64,000 bases of DNA, from positions 28,870,023 to 28,934,022 of the forward strand of contig CM043797.1 of NCBI GenBank assembly GCA_023974075.1. Direction: 5' to 3'. Below, piece by piece: positions 46,931 to 58,620 of the stretch. The position numbers were made by a program, and so were the translations under genes. Under the pieces are notes generated by a model. The model saw only the letters and a program-made list of their open reading frames with translations. It was not told the DNA's origin and ran no database searches. Each line of letters begins with the position of its first letter. Positions within the stretch are counted from its first letter, which is position 1. This DNA is from Chaenocephalus aceratus (taxonomy: Eukaryota > Chordata > Actinopteri > Perciformes > Channichthyidae).

Positions 46931-46970
46931 ACTAAACTACCCCTGTGGCTCCTAAATCCTCTGGGACCCA

Positions 46971-47708
46971 AACAAACACTGTGGTGCTGAGCAGGAGATG
47001 GTTTGGTGGCATTTATTGACGGTGGTTTATTGATTAAGGTGTAGCAAGCAGCCTACTATGTAAATGTATGTGTGTGTGTCCGTATCATGGGCGTTACTTT
47101 GTTAAAAAAGTGGTGGGGACAATTTCTCCAGATTTAACATCAGCATAGCAGAAGACAAAAGATGTCCCTCCCCTGGGTGTTGAACCTTGTGCTCCATCAT
47201 GAAAAGCCAATGCATGGACCACCAATACGTTTTTAAAGCCATGAACGCCCAACTATGTGACTTGCTGTGATGTGATTTGGAGTTAATTTGTACCTTTACC
47301 ATGAGTCAATGAACATTTATACTGAAATGAAATATCTCCTTCCCTGCATGGTGTCTTAGGGATATGATCGTTCAGTGCTGAAAAAGGAATAATTCAATGT
47401 TCTGTTTCACCATGACAGAACGTGCACAAAACGATGTAGGATATCCTACCAAAAGAAGAAGTCCCCTATTTGTATTAATTTTTTAGATTGACTCTGTCTT
47501 TATTTTTTTTATCCAACACATCCATTTTTATTAATGGGAGGGAAGGTACAGTCAAATATATTACATATGTTTTTTAAAGGACTTAGTAAAGGCTTGAGAA
47601 CAGCTTTAAAATAAATGTCTAAAACACGGTGCAGTATTGTACCACAATTCAACTGTTGACGTAAACGGCAGCGCTTTACGACACTCGTGAAAACATTCGG
47701 AGAGTGTC
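46971..47708. other. L2-cwf19l2 gap with a possible tRNA-derived SINE scrap
   Basis: The minus strand at about 47180-47260 has TGGTCCATGCATTGG and, downstream, GGTTCAACACC, weakly like tRNA A and B boxes. No tail or target duplication is visible. The remainder just upstream of cwf19l2 should contain its promoter, but no motif is convincing. Confidence 0.25.
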
Positions 47709-50700
47709 ATGGCGGCGCATGTAGTCAGTTTTGAGAGTAAGGGCAGCATAGAGGAAAGGAAGCATAGTAAACGAGAGGCACGGCAAGAAGTGATAGACAA
47801 GGTAACAACTGTTTAATTTGTAGTAAGCAACCCTATACGTAATTTGTGGTTAGCTTTGCTTGTTAACCGTTAAGTCCTTATTGAAAGCTAACAAGCTAAG
47901 TTGGCTAACAGCTAGTTAACGTTAGGTATGAATGAGCTCCACGGCTAAAAAGTGACATAGATAGCTATCGTTGCGTTTCTCTCCATCTCTCATTATGTGT
48001 TCCTTCACAATAACCTTATGATTATCTGTGTCTGGACAGCAGAATACTGTCAAACGGCATCAAATTACAGGACTAACACTGCTGTTGAAGATAGGAGAGC
48101 AGCGGCTTTGTTTTGTGCAGGTTTTTGTCATCTGTCATGGTCACAGATATACACTCCCCACTTTAACGTACAAAACAGTTGTAAACACGTATGTACACAG
48201 GAATCTAATTTCGTGTTATCTGGATTGTGTGCAGCTGTGTTTACATGGTAAACAAAGCAGATGATGCAGACACATGACATGATGCTTCCTGTGGATGTGC
48301 ACTGAAGGGAATCTGTTTTTAGAGCATGTCATACATTTAGAATTGTGGCTATTTAATGGTTCACATAAGAGACTAGAACTTTGAAAATGCATGTCTTGAA
48401 ACTGTACATTTTGCTTCTTTATTGTATATATAATCATGTAATTAAAATATGTCAGTCATGGTCAGGCAGCATGTATCAACACCTCAAGTTAGCAATGATA
48501 AGGCACTAATGTGTGACTTTGACTAGAATCTCTAAATAAATAACTATACATTCTTGATTCCGTGTAGTGATAGATTTCTTGAACTCAAACATATCAGTCA
48601 TTGTCAGGAAATATCCCCCCCCAACAAACCCAAATCAAAGAATAAAGACATCACACATACAGAATGGGGGCAAGACATGGCCCGTGAAATGGTCCACTCA
48701 AATGGAGGAATTGGACAAAGTGTAGAATTTCAGGGGAAGTGACTTGCTCCTTAATAAAGAATGTTCTATTAACTCTCTGATATTCTTATTTATCCACTTG
48801 GGGTCTTGGTTTCTTAAAAAGAGTAGCGTGGAATATGCTGGATTTGCTATCTTTGATCCTGCTTCCTTACAAACAATAAAGCTTAATTAAATATATTTGT
48901 CTAAAAGGAGAAAAGTGGACAAACAGGCCGTTTCTCAATCGCAAGTAACACTGCTGCAGAGCAACTATTTCAAGTATACTACGTCATCGAGTGGGGCCGA
49001 AGGACTGTTTAAATGCATGTTAAATGCCCAGCATTCTGCGCCACTCTATGACGTGTATACTTGAAATAGTTGCTCTGCAGCATGTGTACTCGCGATTGAG
49101 AAACGGCCACAGTTTCCGGTTGATGCATAAATCATAGATGTCAGATTGTAGTGTTTGCTAATTTGAGCACAGAGATACGAGTGCTTATCCACAGCCTGTG
49201 TTTGTATGATACACAGAGCAGATGATGCTGACAAATGATGCTTCCCGTAGATGAACACTAAATGTTGTAAATCACATTATCTGCCTCGCTCACCTGTGTT
49301 TGCACTGGCCAAAGCAAAGAGTGGAGCCGAGTCTGGTTTGTTGTTCACTGTATTTGAAGAGGAATAGGCTCATTATGACTTCAAACTCATCAGTGGCAGC
49401 GCCAAGATATATTTGTGCTGCTTGAAAGTCGTTAGAGGTTCCAATATTTGCAAATCATAACTCTTGTCAGCCCTACCATGTTGTGAGTATAATGTGAAGA
49501 CTGTGTCGTTCCTTAAGTAATGCCAAACATGTATTCCTCTACTGACTGTATTCATCATTAACCTTGATATTTCCATCACAAAAAAGGAGACTAAATATGA
49601 AAAAAATAATTTGGGTGTGCACTAACTTTGAAATTGTTTTTCTTTTGAATAATCCCTCTTATTTACAATTGTTGTATTTAGGCCAAGGAGCATTATGACA
49701 AGGCAGAAAGAAGGAAGGAGCTCAAACGGCAGAGAGGGGAGGACACCTGGATGCTTCCTGAGATCAACCAAAGGCTGCAGGAGATGGAGGAAGTAAGATA
49801 CAAAGAGATTGTTAGATTGTTAACTCTTTGTAAAGTTACAAGTGTACTGTTCCTCAAACATTCATCACTATGTTGCCGTTATGCCATTGTATCCAACATT
49901 TATGAACCCTCTTACGCAGCGTCCACACGGCGGCGTGCGTTGAAGCTTGCAGGTGGGCGTGTCTGAAACTCGACCAACAACCAATTACATGAATATCCCG
50001 CCCCGGACACAAGGGCACGCGGTTTGATTTGCTAGAGCTTGTACTGGCATATGATTTGATTGGCTGACGCTTCCGTCGAAGCTTCAAAAGTTGAACATTA
50101 CTCAACTTTTGAAGCGAGCAACACGTAGCGACGCTCCCACAATGCAGTTCGGCGAAGCGTGACGTCACCCCATTCAAAGTGAATGGGCAGAAGCGTTGAA
50201 GCTTCAACACACGCCGCCGTGTGGACGGGCCGTTACTCCCATTATTTTGATTCATATCGAAGCCATTATGCAGATAAAAGACAGGTAGGCCTTGATGATA
50301 TTGATGGTGGTTTCCAGAAATAAAATGGTGTAGTTCATCATACTTTATCATACACCCTTGGATAGAGACACATGGAGTAAACAAGAGGAGCCACATGGTT
50401 ATCATTGCATACCTTACGTGATTGAGAGCTGGCTCTAGGAATAGATTGCATCTTGATAATAAAGAAAAACAAGGACAAATAACTACATCATGTATTGATA
50501 TTACAGGAGGGATCTGTAAACAGCAAAAAGAAGAAAGAGAAGAAATCTAAAAAGAAAAAGGAGAAAAAGAAGGGCAAGAAGGAGAAGAAGACAGCTGGAG
50601 CAGACGATGGCTCTAAAGACAGCTCAGATGTAAGTTATTCATTTATTTTCAAATGTTGGATTAATTTTAAATTGTTTTATGCTGTATTTATTTATTAATT

Positions 50701-53176
50701 TCAGAGTGAAAAGTACATTTGCAGTATTTTAAAGTAGGAACATCATTTTAAGTACAGGTTTAAGGAAAAAAACATTAAAGGGGACCTATCATGCAAAACT
50801 TTTGTACGTATTTTATACATGAATATGTGTCCCTGGTGTGTCAGGGAACTCACCAAGTGTCAGAAAACCCAACCCTCTCTCTTTTCCTCCGTACCCAAAT
50901 CTCTAAAAACGGGGCTGTAACCGAGCTGATACAGATTTGAATTTCTCTGACGTCAGAAAGAAGAAGCTCCGGCAACTCTCCACCTATCAGGGGGATGAAA
51001 GACCGCTCGAAAGTGCTGGAGACGCTGTAGTACATATGCCAGGCCTGTAAGTGGCGCTGTAGTCTGCCGCAAAAGCAGCAAAGAAGACTTCTCGCAGAAT
51101 CAGCCTCCTGCAAAAACAGGGCTGGAAAAGAGCAAATAGAGCGAAATAAGGCATGGCTAAAATGCATGATCTGTTTGGTATTTTGAAAAAAAAAATTCAC
51201 AGACATGTTTTATATAGGTATGGCCCTACAATATATGTTTCAAATATAGCATGATAAGTCCACTTTAAAAAAATGTTCTAGGTTTTACAGGTGAAATGAT
51301 TATGTTCCCATGAGCAAAGATCAGTGTCATACCGTGATTCATTGCAAGTTAAGTTGGAATATAAACAAGAGGGAAATGTTTTATAACAAGATTAATTAGT
51401 AATTGATTTATAACCTCTTTTTTTTATCTGCACTTGTAACAGTTACAATCCCTGACCTTGATCTCATCAGAAACTTCATCTAGTTGACTGAAAAAGCAAT
51501 TTGTGTTTGCATTTCTATTAGTTTTTATATTGAAAGATCAATACTAGGCGTCCATGTATCGATCATATATTGCCATGCATGATATTACGCCCCATTCTAT
51601 ATCCATTTTCCTCTTATTCCCCAGTGTGCAATTCATTACATGCAAACACCTTACAAAGCTGTGATAAAGCAAAGTCTTTCTTATACAGACATGGCGGTTT
51701 AAAACAATTCTGCTTTGGGACTTGTACTTCATTTATTAATATTCCACGCTTTTGTTTTGATAGGATAATCCCTGGTGTTGTTTTCCTTCTTCATCATCAC
51801 TTTCCCCTCTCTGTTTCTCTCTCATGTCTCAGGACTCAGAGGGGGAGTGGGTGGAGGCTCCGGCGCAGACACGAGCTACTAAAGCCTGGAAACTTCCTGA
51901 TGAGTCCAAACCCTCAGAGAGCAGCGTCAGCACAGCACAGAGCGTCGAGGGTAACATTTCATTGAAGAGGTTTTGTCTCTTAATACAACACATGGTGAAA
52001 TCAACACTATAATAAAGTCCCTTTCCACACAGGAGATGTGTGTATAATTGTCTGAAGGGAAAACCGTATCTAGAGGTTTTTACATCTATACAGTACATGC
52101 CTTGTTCCCTTCTTCTGATTTATTACAAAACATATGTACTGTATGTTGGTATCATCCACTTACGTTATATAGATATTTTGTCTGTGTTGTAGAGAGACGA
52201 ATGGATGACGTTTGACTTCCTGGCAATGAAAACCACGTCCACAACAGAGAAGAGGGCTGAGAAAGATCGACTGAAAGAAGAGGAGAAAGCGAAGGCTCAG
52301 GCCATCGAACAGGTGTGTTTTATTTCTGAATGTTTCTCGTCCGTTTAGAGTAGACAACCATATGGTTCCTCTAACTCATACGGTGTCCTCTGTCAAATGA
52401 TTCACATGTATCCGTGCTCAACTTGACCTAAATGTCTCTGTGAGAGAGATAAAGGGCGATGTTCGTGTATGCATGAAATGAAAACACAGTGGCAGTCACT
52501 TTCCTCTTTTTACCAACTGTGCAGTTACCAAGGTAACAACGGGTGTCCCCTCATGGGCAGAAAGTGTGTGTGTGTGTGTTTAATTGTTGTCTGAATTTTT
52601 TTTTGAAAGTCTGTGAAATTATTCAAGTGTTTTTGTGTTTCCCCTTTAGGCTGGTTTGCACAAATTGGAGCTAAACCCGTTCTGGAAAGATGGAGGAACT
52701 GGTCTGCCCCCAGCGGAGAAGACTGCAACAAAGAAAGGTAAAACTACTACACTAAAATATAGTATTGTTGTGTTTGCCTCATTGAGTTATAAGGGTCTCA
52801 GACCAGAGTTACTTCACTTATCCGTTATAGTGAAAAACAGTCGATTCTGAAGTCCTCCTCCCAGGGTTAGCTGAGGAGATGAGGCATTGGCCGTAACACT
52901 TTCATACACTATTCTCCTTACCTGATTTTTTCCTCATCCCTAATTTTCTCCCGTTGACTGTCCTTACCCCTGCTACCGATACACCAGCTTAAACGACGCT
53001 GCTCAAATAACTGAGCCACTTGACAAGTGCATAGATAGAAGCTGGAGAGTGCAGGAGAAAGGAACATTGAGATAACTTGAATACAATTATACAAGAACAA
53101 AACATTTGCTTTTCAGAGATGAGTGATACAACAGATATGGCAAGTAGTCTGAGCCAAGAATTTGGGGGAAAAGTGA

Positions 53177-53241
<65 letters not shown>

Positions 53242-54565
53242 ACCCACCCACTGTACACACACAGGTATGTTGCAGGAGCTACAGACATGTGTTTGTTTAT
53301 GTTTATAGGTATTTGTGTGTTTTTAACATTGGTTACACTTTGTTTTGCTTTTAACAGACATGTGCTGGTTAATGATCAGGTGACATGTGGTTGGATTAGT
53401 TTTAAAAAAGGGACAATGTGCAGCTTGAAGTTGTGAAACAAGAGCCAAACTATTCAAAAGCCACGTTTCTGTTTAATGACAGAGAGGCAGAAGCCCATTT
53501 ATCACAAGTTGTTACTGCTCTCCTGTCCTCCTGGCAGATGGAAAAGGTTTTATTTGTGTATAGTATCTTGACATTATAAAGCTTGATTGGTTGTTTGTTG
53601 ATTTCTTTAACAGTTTATCGTAGGAAGTGCAGATGATTAAGCTTTGATAACTCTCTAAAGCCAATACTCAGCTCTGACCTTGAGCTGAGGCTATGGGCAA
53701 AACATTTGTCCTGTTTTATCTCTGGGAAGGTATACAGAGTGTTGTAGGATATTTCTTTCCATGGATTCAAATAATCCATTTCTCTTTTCTTTTCTTTTTT
53801 AAACCCTCCTTTCTCCTGACCTTCCTTTTTCCTCACTTACTCATTTCTGGTTCTTATTCATCAGCACACAATGACATTCTTTAGGGATTCTTCTTCTCTA
53901 TATTATTTTCCAGCTTCTCACAACAAGCAACACTAACATATGTTATTCTAACTTTTTAATTAAAAGGTTTAAACATACCACTTTGTTCATTTGATTTCAA
54001 TGTTTCTATTGTTTGAAACTATAACTGACTTGTTGGAGGTGAAGTTGTATATTTAGTTTGTTCATGTTTGTGACAGTTCTCTCGTCTCGTTCTTAGGAAA
54101 CACAGTTGTGAATGATGCCGGTCTGGGCTGGCTGAGGAAGAGCTTCCAAAGGATGAAGGAGCAGGCAGAGAGGCAGCAGCGCAGCCTCAATGAAATTGTG
54201 GCCGAGAGATACGGAGTAAGAGCTGATCAATATTCACTTTGCAATCAGAAACTGAGTAAATATGCTTGTCAGTGACCTTTGTTTCCATCACTAAGATGAG
54301 GTGCCAGCAACGTCACTAAACACTTACTGTGATGTGATGATCTCAACATGCAATTTCAATGACAAAAAAGACGTGACTAAATGTTCTTAAAAAATTAGAA
54401 ACATGGAACGTGTTTGTAGATACCTTGTTTCATTATTAATCTCTTTGCTGTCTGACTTAATGGGGCACACACTGTCCTTTGTTAAATTACATTTAGCTGT
54501 GTCAGCATTTTTTCTCCATTTGACAGCATAGAAACTGTCACAGTCAGAACACTGCATGTGCGTGC

Positions 54566-54605
<40 letters not shown>

Positions 54606-56104
54606 AATTTCTTTTTCTTTTGTCAAAGCTAAGCCAGCCACAGCAGTGCACCTCATTGAGTTTTTCCCAGCAAGCCAGAGACATCTTATAGTCTGTCATA
54701 AAATGGTTCTTTAAACTTTTATAATTAACATTACATTACATGTCATTTGTTAGACGCTTTTATCCAAAGCGACTTACACACATTCAGTACTGTGGACAAT
54801 CCCCACAGGAGCAATTTGAGGTGAAGTGTCTTGCCCAGGGACACAACGACATACTGAATGCAGTGGGACTCGAACTTGCTATCCCCTGATTCGAAGTCCA
54901 GCACACTACTCACTGAGCCACAGCCTCCCTCATTAACATTTGTCTACCCATGCAGATGCTTTATTGGTATTTGTGAAGCACTTGTCTTGAAGGTGTTGTT
55001 TTGAATCGACATGTTAATTCTGGCAGTTCTTGTGGAAATAACAAATGAAAAACTGAGTAGATTTGAGTAGAATACCTGACACTAATCCCCTTTTTTGTTT
55101 GATTTATGTGCATCAGATGTAAATATTAACAATTTACCAATAGTATAGTATGTGAATTTAAACGTGTGGTTTTTGTTTGCTTCTAAGGAAGCCAGCATAC
55201 CCATAAAGCAGCTGTTTGTTTGGCTTACAGTAACTTAGTAGACTCCTCACTACATTGCATTACATTGACCTGAGGGAAGAAAAGAAATGTGTTATTATAT
55301 GTCATGGTAACCTGCTGAGAATGATTAAACAAGTCTACCTTAAGTCCACGGTCTGCTGCTGTCAGTTAGATATATTATTAGCTTTGTAACATTCTCTACT
55401 TGGCAGTCAACAACGTGGCTCGGATGGGCATTTTGTTAAGCTCTGAACTGCAACACCTAGTATTTTAATATGTCTTTTATCTGTCCTTTACAGTCAATGG
55501 AAGAGTTTCAGCAAAAACTTGCAGATGCTGAGATAGCTGTGTACGGACACTGCCGTGGAGGAGATGGAAACAGAGGAGCGAGAGGCGGGTGGAGGAGAGG
55601 AGGAAACGAGTCCAGAGAGAGATGGAGAAGAAAAGATGGAGAGGGGGAAGAGAGAGAACGCTGGAGAAGGAACGAAGGGGAAAGAGATTCATCACCAACA
55701 GATGGAGAGAGAAACAATGCTGGGAGACGAGAGGAAAGGGAGAGGGGGGGATATCGCGGCAGAGAAGAAGACCGTAGTCGAGACGGAGACAGGTCCAGAG
55801 ACAGAGAGAGGGATACAGAGAGGGATAGAGACAGCGAGAGAGATAGAGGAAGAGAAAGGGTAAAGGGTAGGGATGGAAGAAGAGAAAGAGATAATGAAAG
55901 AGACGGAGACAGAAATCAGGATAGAGATTGGGATAGGGATGGAGGAAGAGAAAGAGATACTGATGGAGACAGAGACAGACATCAGGATAGTGATAGGGAT
56001 AGGGATAGAGGAAGAGAAAGAGATACTGACGGAGACAGAGACAGACATCAGGATAGAGATAGGGATAGTGAAAGAAATAGAGAAAGAGACAGTAGCAGTG
56101 TTTC

Positions 56105-56137
<33 letters not shown>

Positions 56138-57770
56138 TGGCCAAAACCTGAGTCAACCTTCTTCCTCTCTCGGGTCACTCAAAGGTCGCTTCCTCAAACC
56201 CTCAGAAGATGATGACAGTGCTGACGGTGGGTTGATATCAAGGCCTTTTCTAAAAAAATTCTGGGTCACATTTAGCTGAAATGAGCACAGGTGTTATTGG
56301 GGTGGCTACACTGTACAGTCACAGGTTCAAATCATGCTAACCCTAACCCATTTTTGAAAAAAGAGCAACAACATAAGTCACATAATAACTCAAGTTCCAT
56401 CACGAATGAAATGGTAACTTGGGTATCTTTTAACCTGGATTCCTGTTTTCCCATGTTCTTGTGTTTAAGTGACTCTTCTCTCCAACTCTCACACCATTTA
56501 CTTACTGCAGTCACATGACACATAAACAGATGCAAAGGGTAGTAAATGTTTTATTTCTCTGTAGGCTTTCTTTACATAATGTAAGACATCGGCAAAGAAA
56601 GATATTTTAGTGGCATGTATTGACCGTGAGGAATGCCTATGCGATCATATTGGAACCCATTTAGCCATTCTTGCCCAATATTTGACAATTTAAAAAAAAG
56701 TCTTGTCCCCGTCACAAAGAAATGGAAAAATGAGCCCAGGTTTAAAATAAGTTTTAAACTAGGGTTGCCAGAAACTGACCATGATCAAAATCGATTATTC
56801 GGCAGCCCTGGCGAATAATAATCGATTATTCGACCGACCCCTCCCCCCCCCCCCCCCGCGAAAAAAAAAAAAGGAATTCCGTTTTTTTTTCTTTACTGGA
56901 ACATGTTTAACAGTACAAACAACAAACAAGCATGTCATCACAACGACGTGGCCTTGAAGTGAAGTTGGTAATGGCCGGCTGTGCTGCGTCTTTCTCTGTA
57001 ACCTCTCTGGCTTCGCACTCAAATGCGAACGCATTGTTGAGGTTGAGCTGTGATAGACCAACGTCTTTTCGCAGAGCTTGCATTTAACTTCCTTTGGACT
57101 TGTAAGTTCGAAGTAGTTCCACGAGGAGGAACTCTTTTTACCTGCCGCTTTGTTCATCTTTAGTCGCACGTGTGAGGGAGAGGGGGGGGGGGTCGGTGTG
57201 AGGGAGAGGGGGGGCGGGGTCGGTGTGTAGCAGCTGCAGCAGCAGTCTGCTCTGCACGCAGGCTTCCTCCAAGTTTATAGTAAAACAAACTGGTGGTGTG
57301 ACCAATGACAATTATTAATACTATTACTATTATTAGCATATATATATTTATATATATTTTGGTTGAAACTAAGCCAAAAAAAAAAAAAAAAACATAAATA
57401 ATAAAAAAAAAAATATATAAATAAAATCGATTTTTAAAAATAATATTCGATTATGGAGACTGTAGCGAATATTCGAATAATCAAATAATCGCTGGCATCC
57501 CTATTTTAAACTAACATGCCAAGTTTCCTGTGCAGTTCCAGATCGTCGCCGTCCTCGAGCGCGGCCGTCCTCAGGATTCCTGAAGCCCAGCTCTGACGAT
57601 GAAGACTCTGGTCCCCGTAATGCCAGCATGCAGACCTCAAAGAAGAGCAGCCATCCTGCCAGGGAATCTGCCAGCTTTGAGAAACCACAGCAGGAGAGAG
57701 AGAGGGATCCTGGGAAAACTGTGACAGCTCCTCAAGACGGTCCCACTGGCAACAAAGCTTCTGCGTCACG
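47709..57770 (+). CDS. cwf19l2: CWF19L2, spliceosome-associated CwfJ-family protein (5' part)
   Basis: Nine coding exons are seen: 47709-47801, 49682-49792, 50507-50629, 51833-51950, 52197-52312, 52650-52737, 54097-54215, 55494-56226, and 57536 to about 57770. The protein starts [20 protein letters not shown] and includes [20 protein letters not shown], a Lys-rich stretch ([16 protein letters not shown]), [71 protein letters not shown] and an Arg/Asp/Glu-rich low-complexity region. These match vertebrate CWF19L2, a Cwf19/DRN1 relative in late spliceosome and lariat-intron turnover complexes. The C-terminal CwfJ domains are not in the window, so the gene continues past 64000 or is cut by the LINE-rich region. 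Exon 9's donor is weak (CACG|gtttga), so its end is uncertain. Exon 8 carries a 66-bp coding minisatellite and a poly-Ser TCA run. Confidence 0.9.
48926..49108. mobile_element. fold-back MITE in cwf19l2 intron 1
   Basis: The 183-bp element has perfect 17-bp ends GGCCGTTTCTCAATCGC and GCGATTGAGAAACGGCC. A second perfect 26-bp inverted pair lies inside (48955-48980 and 49056-49081, starting CTGCAGAGCAACTATTTCAA), so it is nearly a full palindrome. A 3-bp ACA flanks each side and may be the target duplication. The superfamily is not certain. Confidence 0.85.
49913..50236. mobile_element. MITE with 28-bp inverted ends in cwf19l2 intron 2
   Basis: The ends GCGTCCACACGGCGGCGTGC (GTTGAAGCTT) and the reverse complement at 50200-50227 match with one or two differences. 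An internal inverted pair around CAACTTTTGAAGC follows. The sequence is G+C-richer than its surroundings. The target duplication is not clear, so the borders are approximate. Confidence 0.75.
50779..51264. mobile_element. TTAA-flanked MITE in cwf19l2 intron 3
   Basis: The 486-bp element has ends AGGGGACCTATCATGC and GCATGATAAGTCCACT (14 of 16 matching), flanked by TTAA at 50775-50778 and 51265-51268. It is a different family from the 41658/44323 pair but has the same target type. There is no coding capacity. Confidence 0.85.
53178..53239. repeat. (CA)31 microsatellite
   Basis: A pure CA run in cwf19l2 intron 6. Confidence 0.97.
54570..54603. repeat. (GT)17 microsatellite with GCGT leader
   Basis: A short GT run in cwf19l2 intron 7, preceded by GTGC variants. 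Confidence 0.95.
54733..54931 (-). mobile_element. tRNA-derived SINE, TSD ATTAACATT
   Basis: On the minus strand the head reads GGGAGGCTGTGGCTCAGTGA (A box) and AAGTTCGAGTCCCA (B box), followed by the core CCCTGGGCAAGACACTTCAC and the tail AAGTCGCTTTGGATAAAAGC ending in ATGTAATGTAATG. A 9-bp duplication ATTAACATT flanks it at 54724-54732 and 54932-54940. It is a complete, probably young SINE in cwf19l2 intron 7. Confidence 0.9.
55875..56072 (+). repeat. cwf19l2: 3 x 66-bp coding minisatellite in cwf19l2 exon 8
   Basis: Units lie at 55875-55940, 55941-56006 and 56007-56072. Each encodes 22 residues of the type [20 protein letters not shown]. Because 66 is a multiple of three, copy changes keep the frame. 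A TCA run at about 56104-56138 encodes poly-Ser just downstream. Confidence 0.92.
56760..57503 (-). mobile_element. hAT element with BED finger in cwf19l2 intron 8, TSD TTTTAAAC
   Basis: The 744-bp element has ends TAGGGTTGCCAG and CTGGCATCCCTA, flanked by TTTTAAAC at 56752-56759 and 57504-57511 (fits nTnnnnAn). ATCGATTATTCG-type words occur in both arms. A minus-strand BED zinc finger is the only coding part left. It lies 32 bp upstream of cwf19l2 exon 9, close to the branch-site region. Confidence 0.9.
56985..57157 (-). pseudogene. hAT transposase BED zinc finger, truncated
   Basis: From the ATG at 57157 the frame reads [20 protein letters not shown], then [20 protein letters not shown] and RSHLSAKP. 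The WNYF aromatics, CKLC and the spaced His fit a BED finger of the ZBED/hAT type. The sequence after it is unrelated and the catalytic domain is missing. Confidence 0.75.
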
Positions 57771-58139
57771 GTTTGAAGCTTTCATTGTATTACTCTGGAG
57801 ACATGCTTAATGATGAACAACCTTACCGTATTACAGACAAGCAGCTCTTATTACATGTAAAAGGATTAATGCCAACATCTATGTCTTAAATCATCTATGT
57901 CAGTCACTTTGTGAATATTGATGTCTTGGGATGAAAAACGAAATGTTTAGTTATCCGAGACCATATAGTGCCTCCAGGGGCGTCAGAGCTTCAAGAGAAT
58001 ATAATCTGCCAGGACACTGATCTCTCTTCATTGAGTAAAATGAATAACGTTGCGTCCAGGGCTTTTAGGGTATGCCAAATAGTTTGCTTGCCATTAACAC
58101 AATACAGATCAGGTAAAGGAAGGCAGGAAGGTGCAACAA

Positions 58140-58620
58140 CTATAGTTTAATACACTTGTTCTTAAGACTGATGATCAACACAGAAGTCACTTCAAAATAA
58201 AAATAAATCGTCTGTGAGCAGTTCCTGAAAATATACTCTAGGAGTCCAACACTGTCCCAAGATATTTATAGTTTTCTAAAACTATAAATACATTTCCACC
58301 AAGTGACACTGGCTCTGTTTTCAGATCTTGTTTGCCAGCAAAGCCATGTCATCAGCATATTTAAGCAAGCTAAAATGTTGATCATACATTTGCTGTTGAA
58401 GATTGAATAGCAGTGGGGGATGAACACAGCCCTGTGGGCCGCCTCTGCTCACAGCGTCTGACATGCTCCCCCCCCCCGACACAGACCGTCTATGGGCGGC
58501 AGAGAAGAAACTCTCTGATCCAGAGAACCAACCCTGTGTTGATGTTGAGATCAATGAGACGTTTCAGGAGAATCTGTTTCTCCATTGAGATAAAACTAAG
58601 TTGAAATCCACAAATAAAGA
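58140..58620 (-). pseudogene. degenerate LINE reverse transcriptase fragment
   Basis: The minus strand contains GGPQGCVHPPLLFNLQQQM and LLKYADDMALLANK, equivalent to the RT block GxPQGCVLSPLLF and the YADD catalytic motif, then ENYKYLGTVLDS after a stop. It is a decayed non-LTR RT of a different family from the two L2 copies (Rex1/Jockey-like motif spacing). The ends are not defined. Confidence 0.65.

Larger units (their letters stand above)
42143..46970 (-). mobile_element. L2-clade LINE, copy 1 (disrupted)
   Basis: It reads on the minus strand. ORF1 carries an SGNH-hydrolase-like region (46247-46930). ORF2 has an APE-type endonuclease and a reverse transcriptase with [13 protein letters not shown]. 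The 3'UTR (42143-42743) ends in TTTATTTATATAGCCCAATA (plus-strand view) next to a short ATCA-type tail at 42143-42156. The RT motif set ([56 protein letters not shown]) is typical of teleost L2. It is broken by a frameshift near 45720, a MITE at 44323-44695, an inverted duplication at 44148-44197 and a frameshift near 43025. The 5' end is not defined precisely and no target duplication was found. Confidence 0.88.

Noticed and set aside
47180..47260. Possible tRNA gene on the minus strand
   Set aside because: A- and B-box-like words are weak and no cloverleaf could be folded by eye; at best a SINE scrap.
54860..54931. tRNA-like head at 54.9 kb as a tRNA gene
   Set aside because: It is joined to a SINE core and tail and flanked by a 9-bp duplication, so it is a SINE.
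55875..56072. Regular 66-bp repeats resembling an array
   Set aside because: They are contiguous coding repeats without spacers in a vertebrate exon, so not CRISPR.
55477..56178. 233-codon minus-strand open frame opposite cwf19l2 exon 8
   Set aside because: It is the antisense shadow of the Arg/Asp-rich repeat; composition is low-complexity and the plus strand has clear homology and splice sites.
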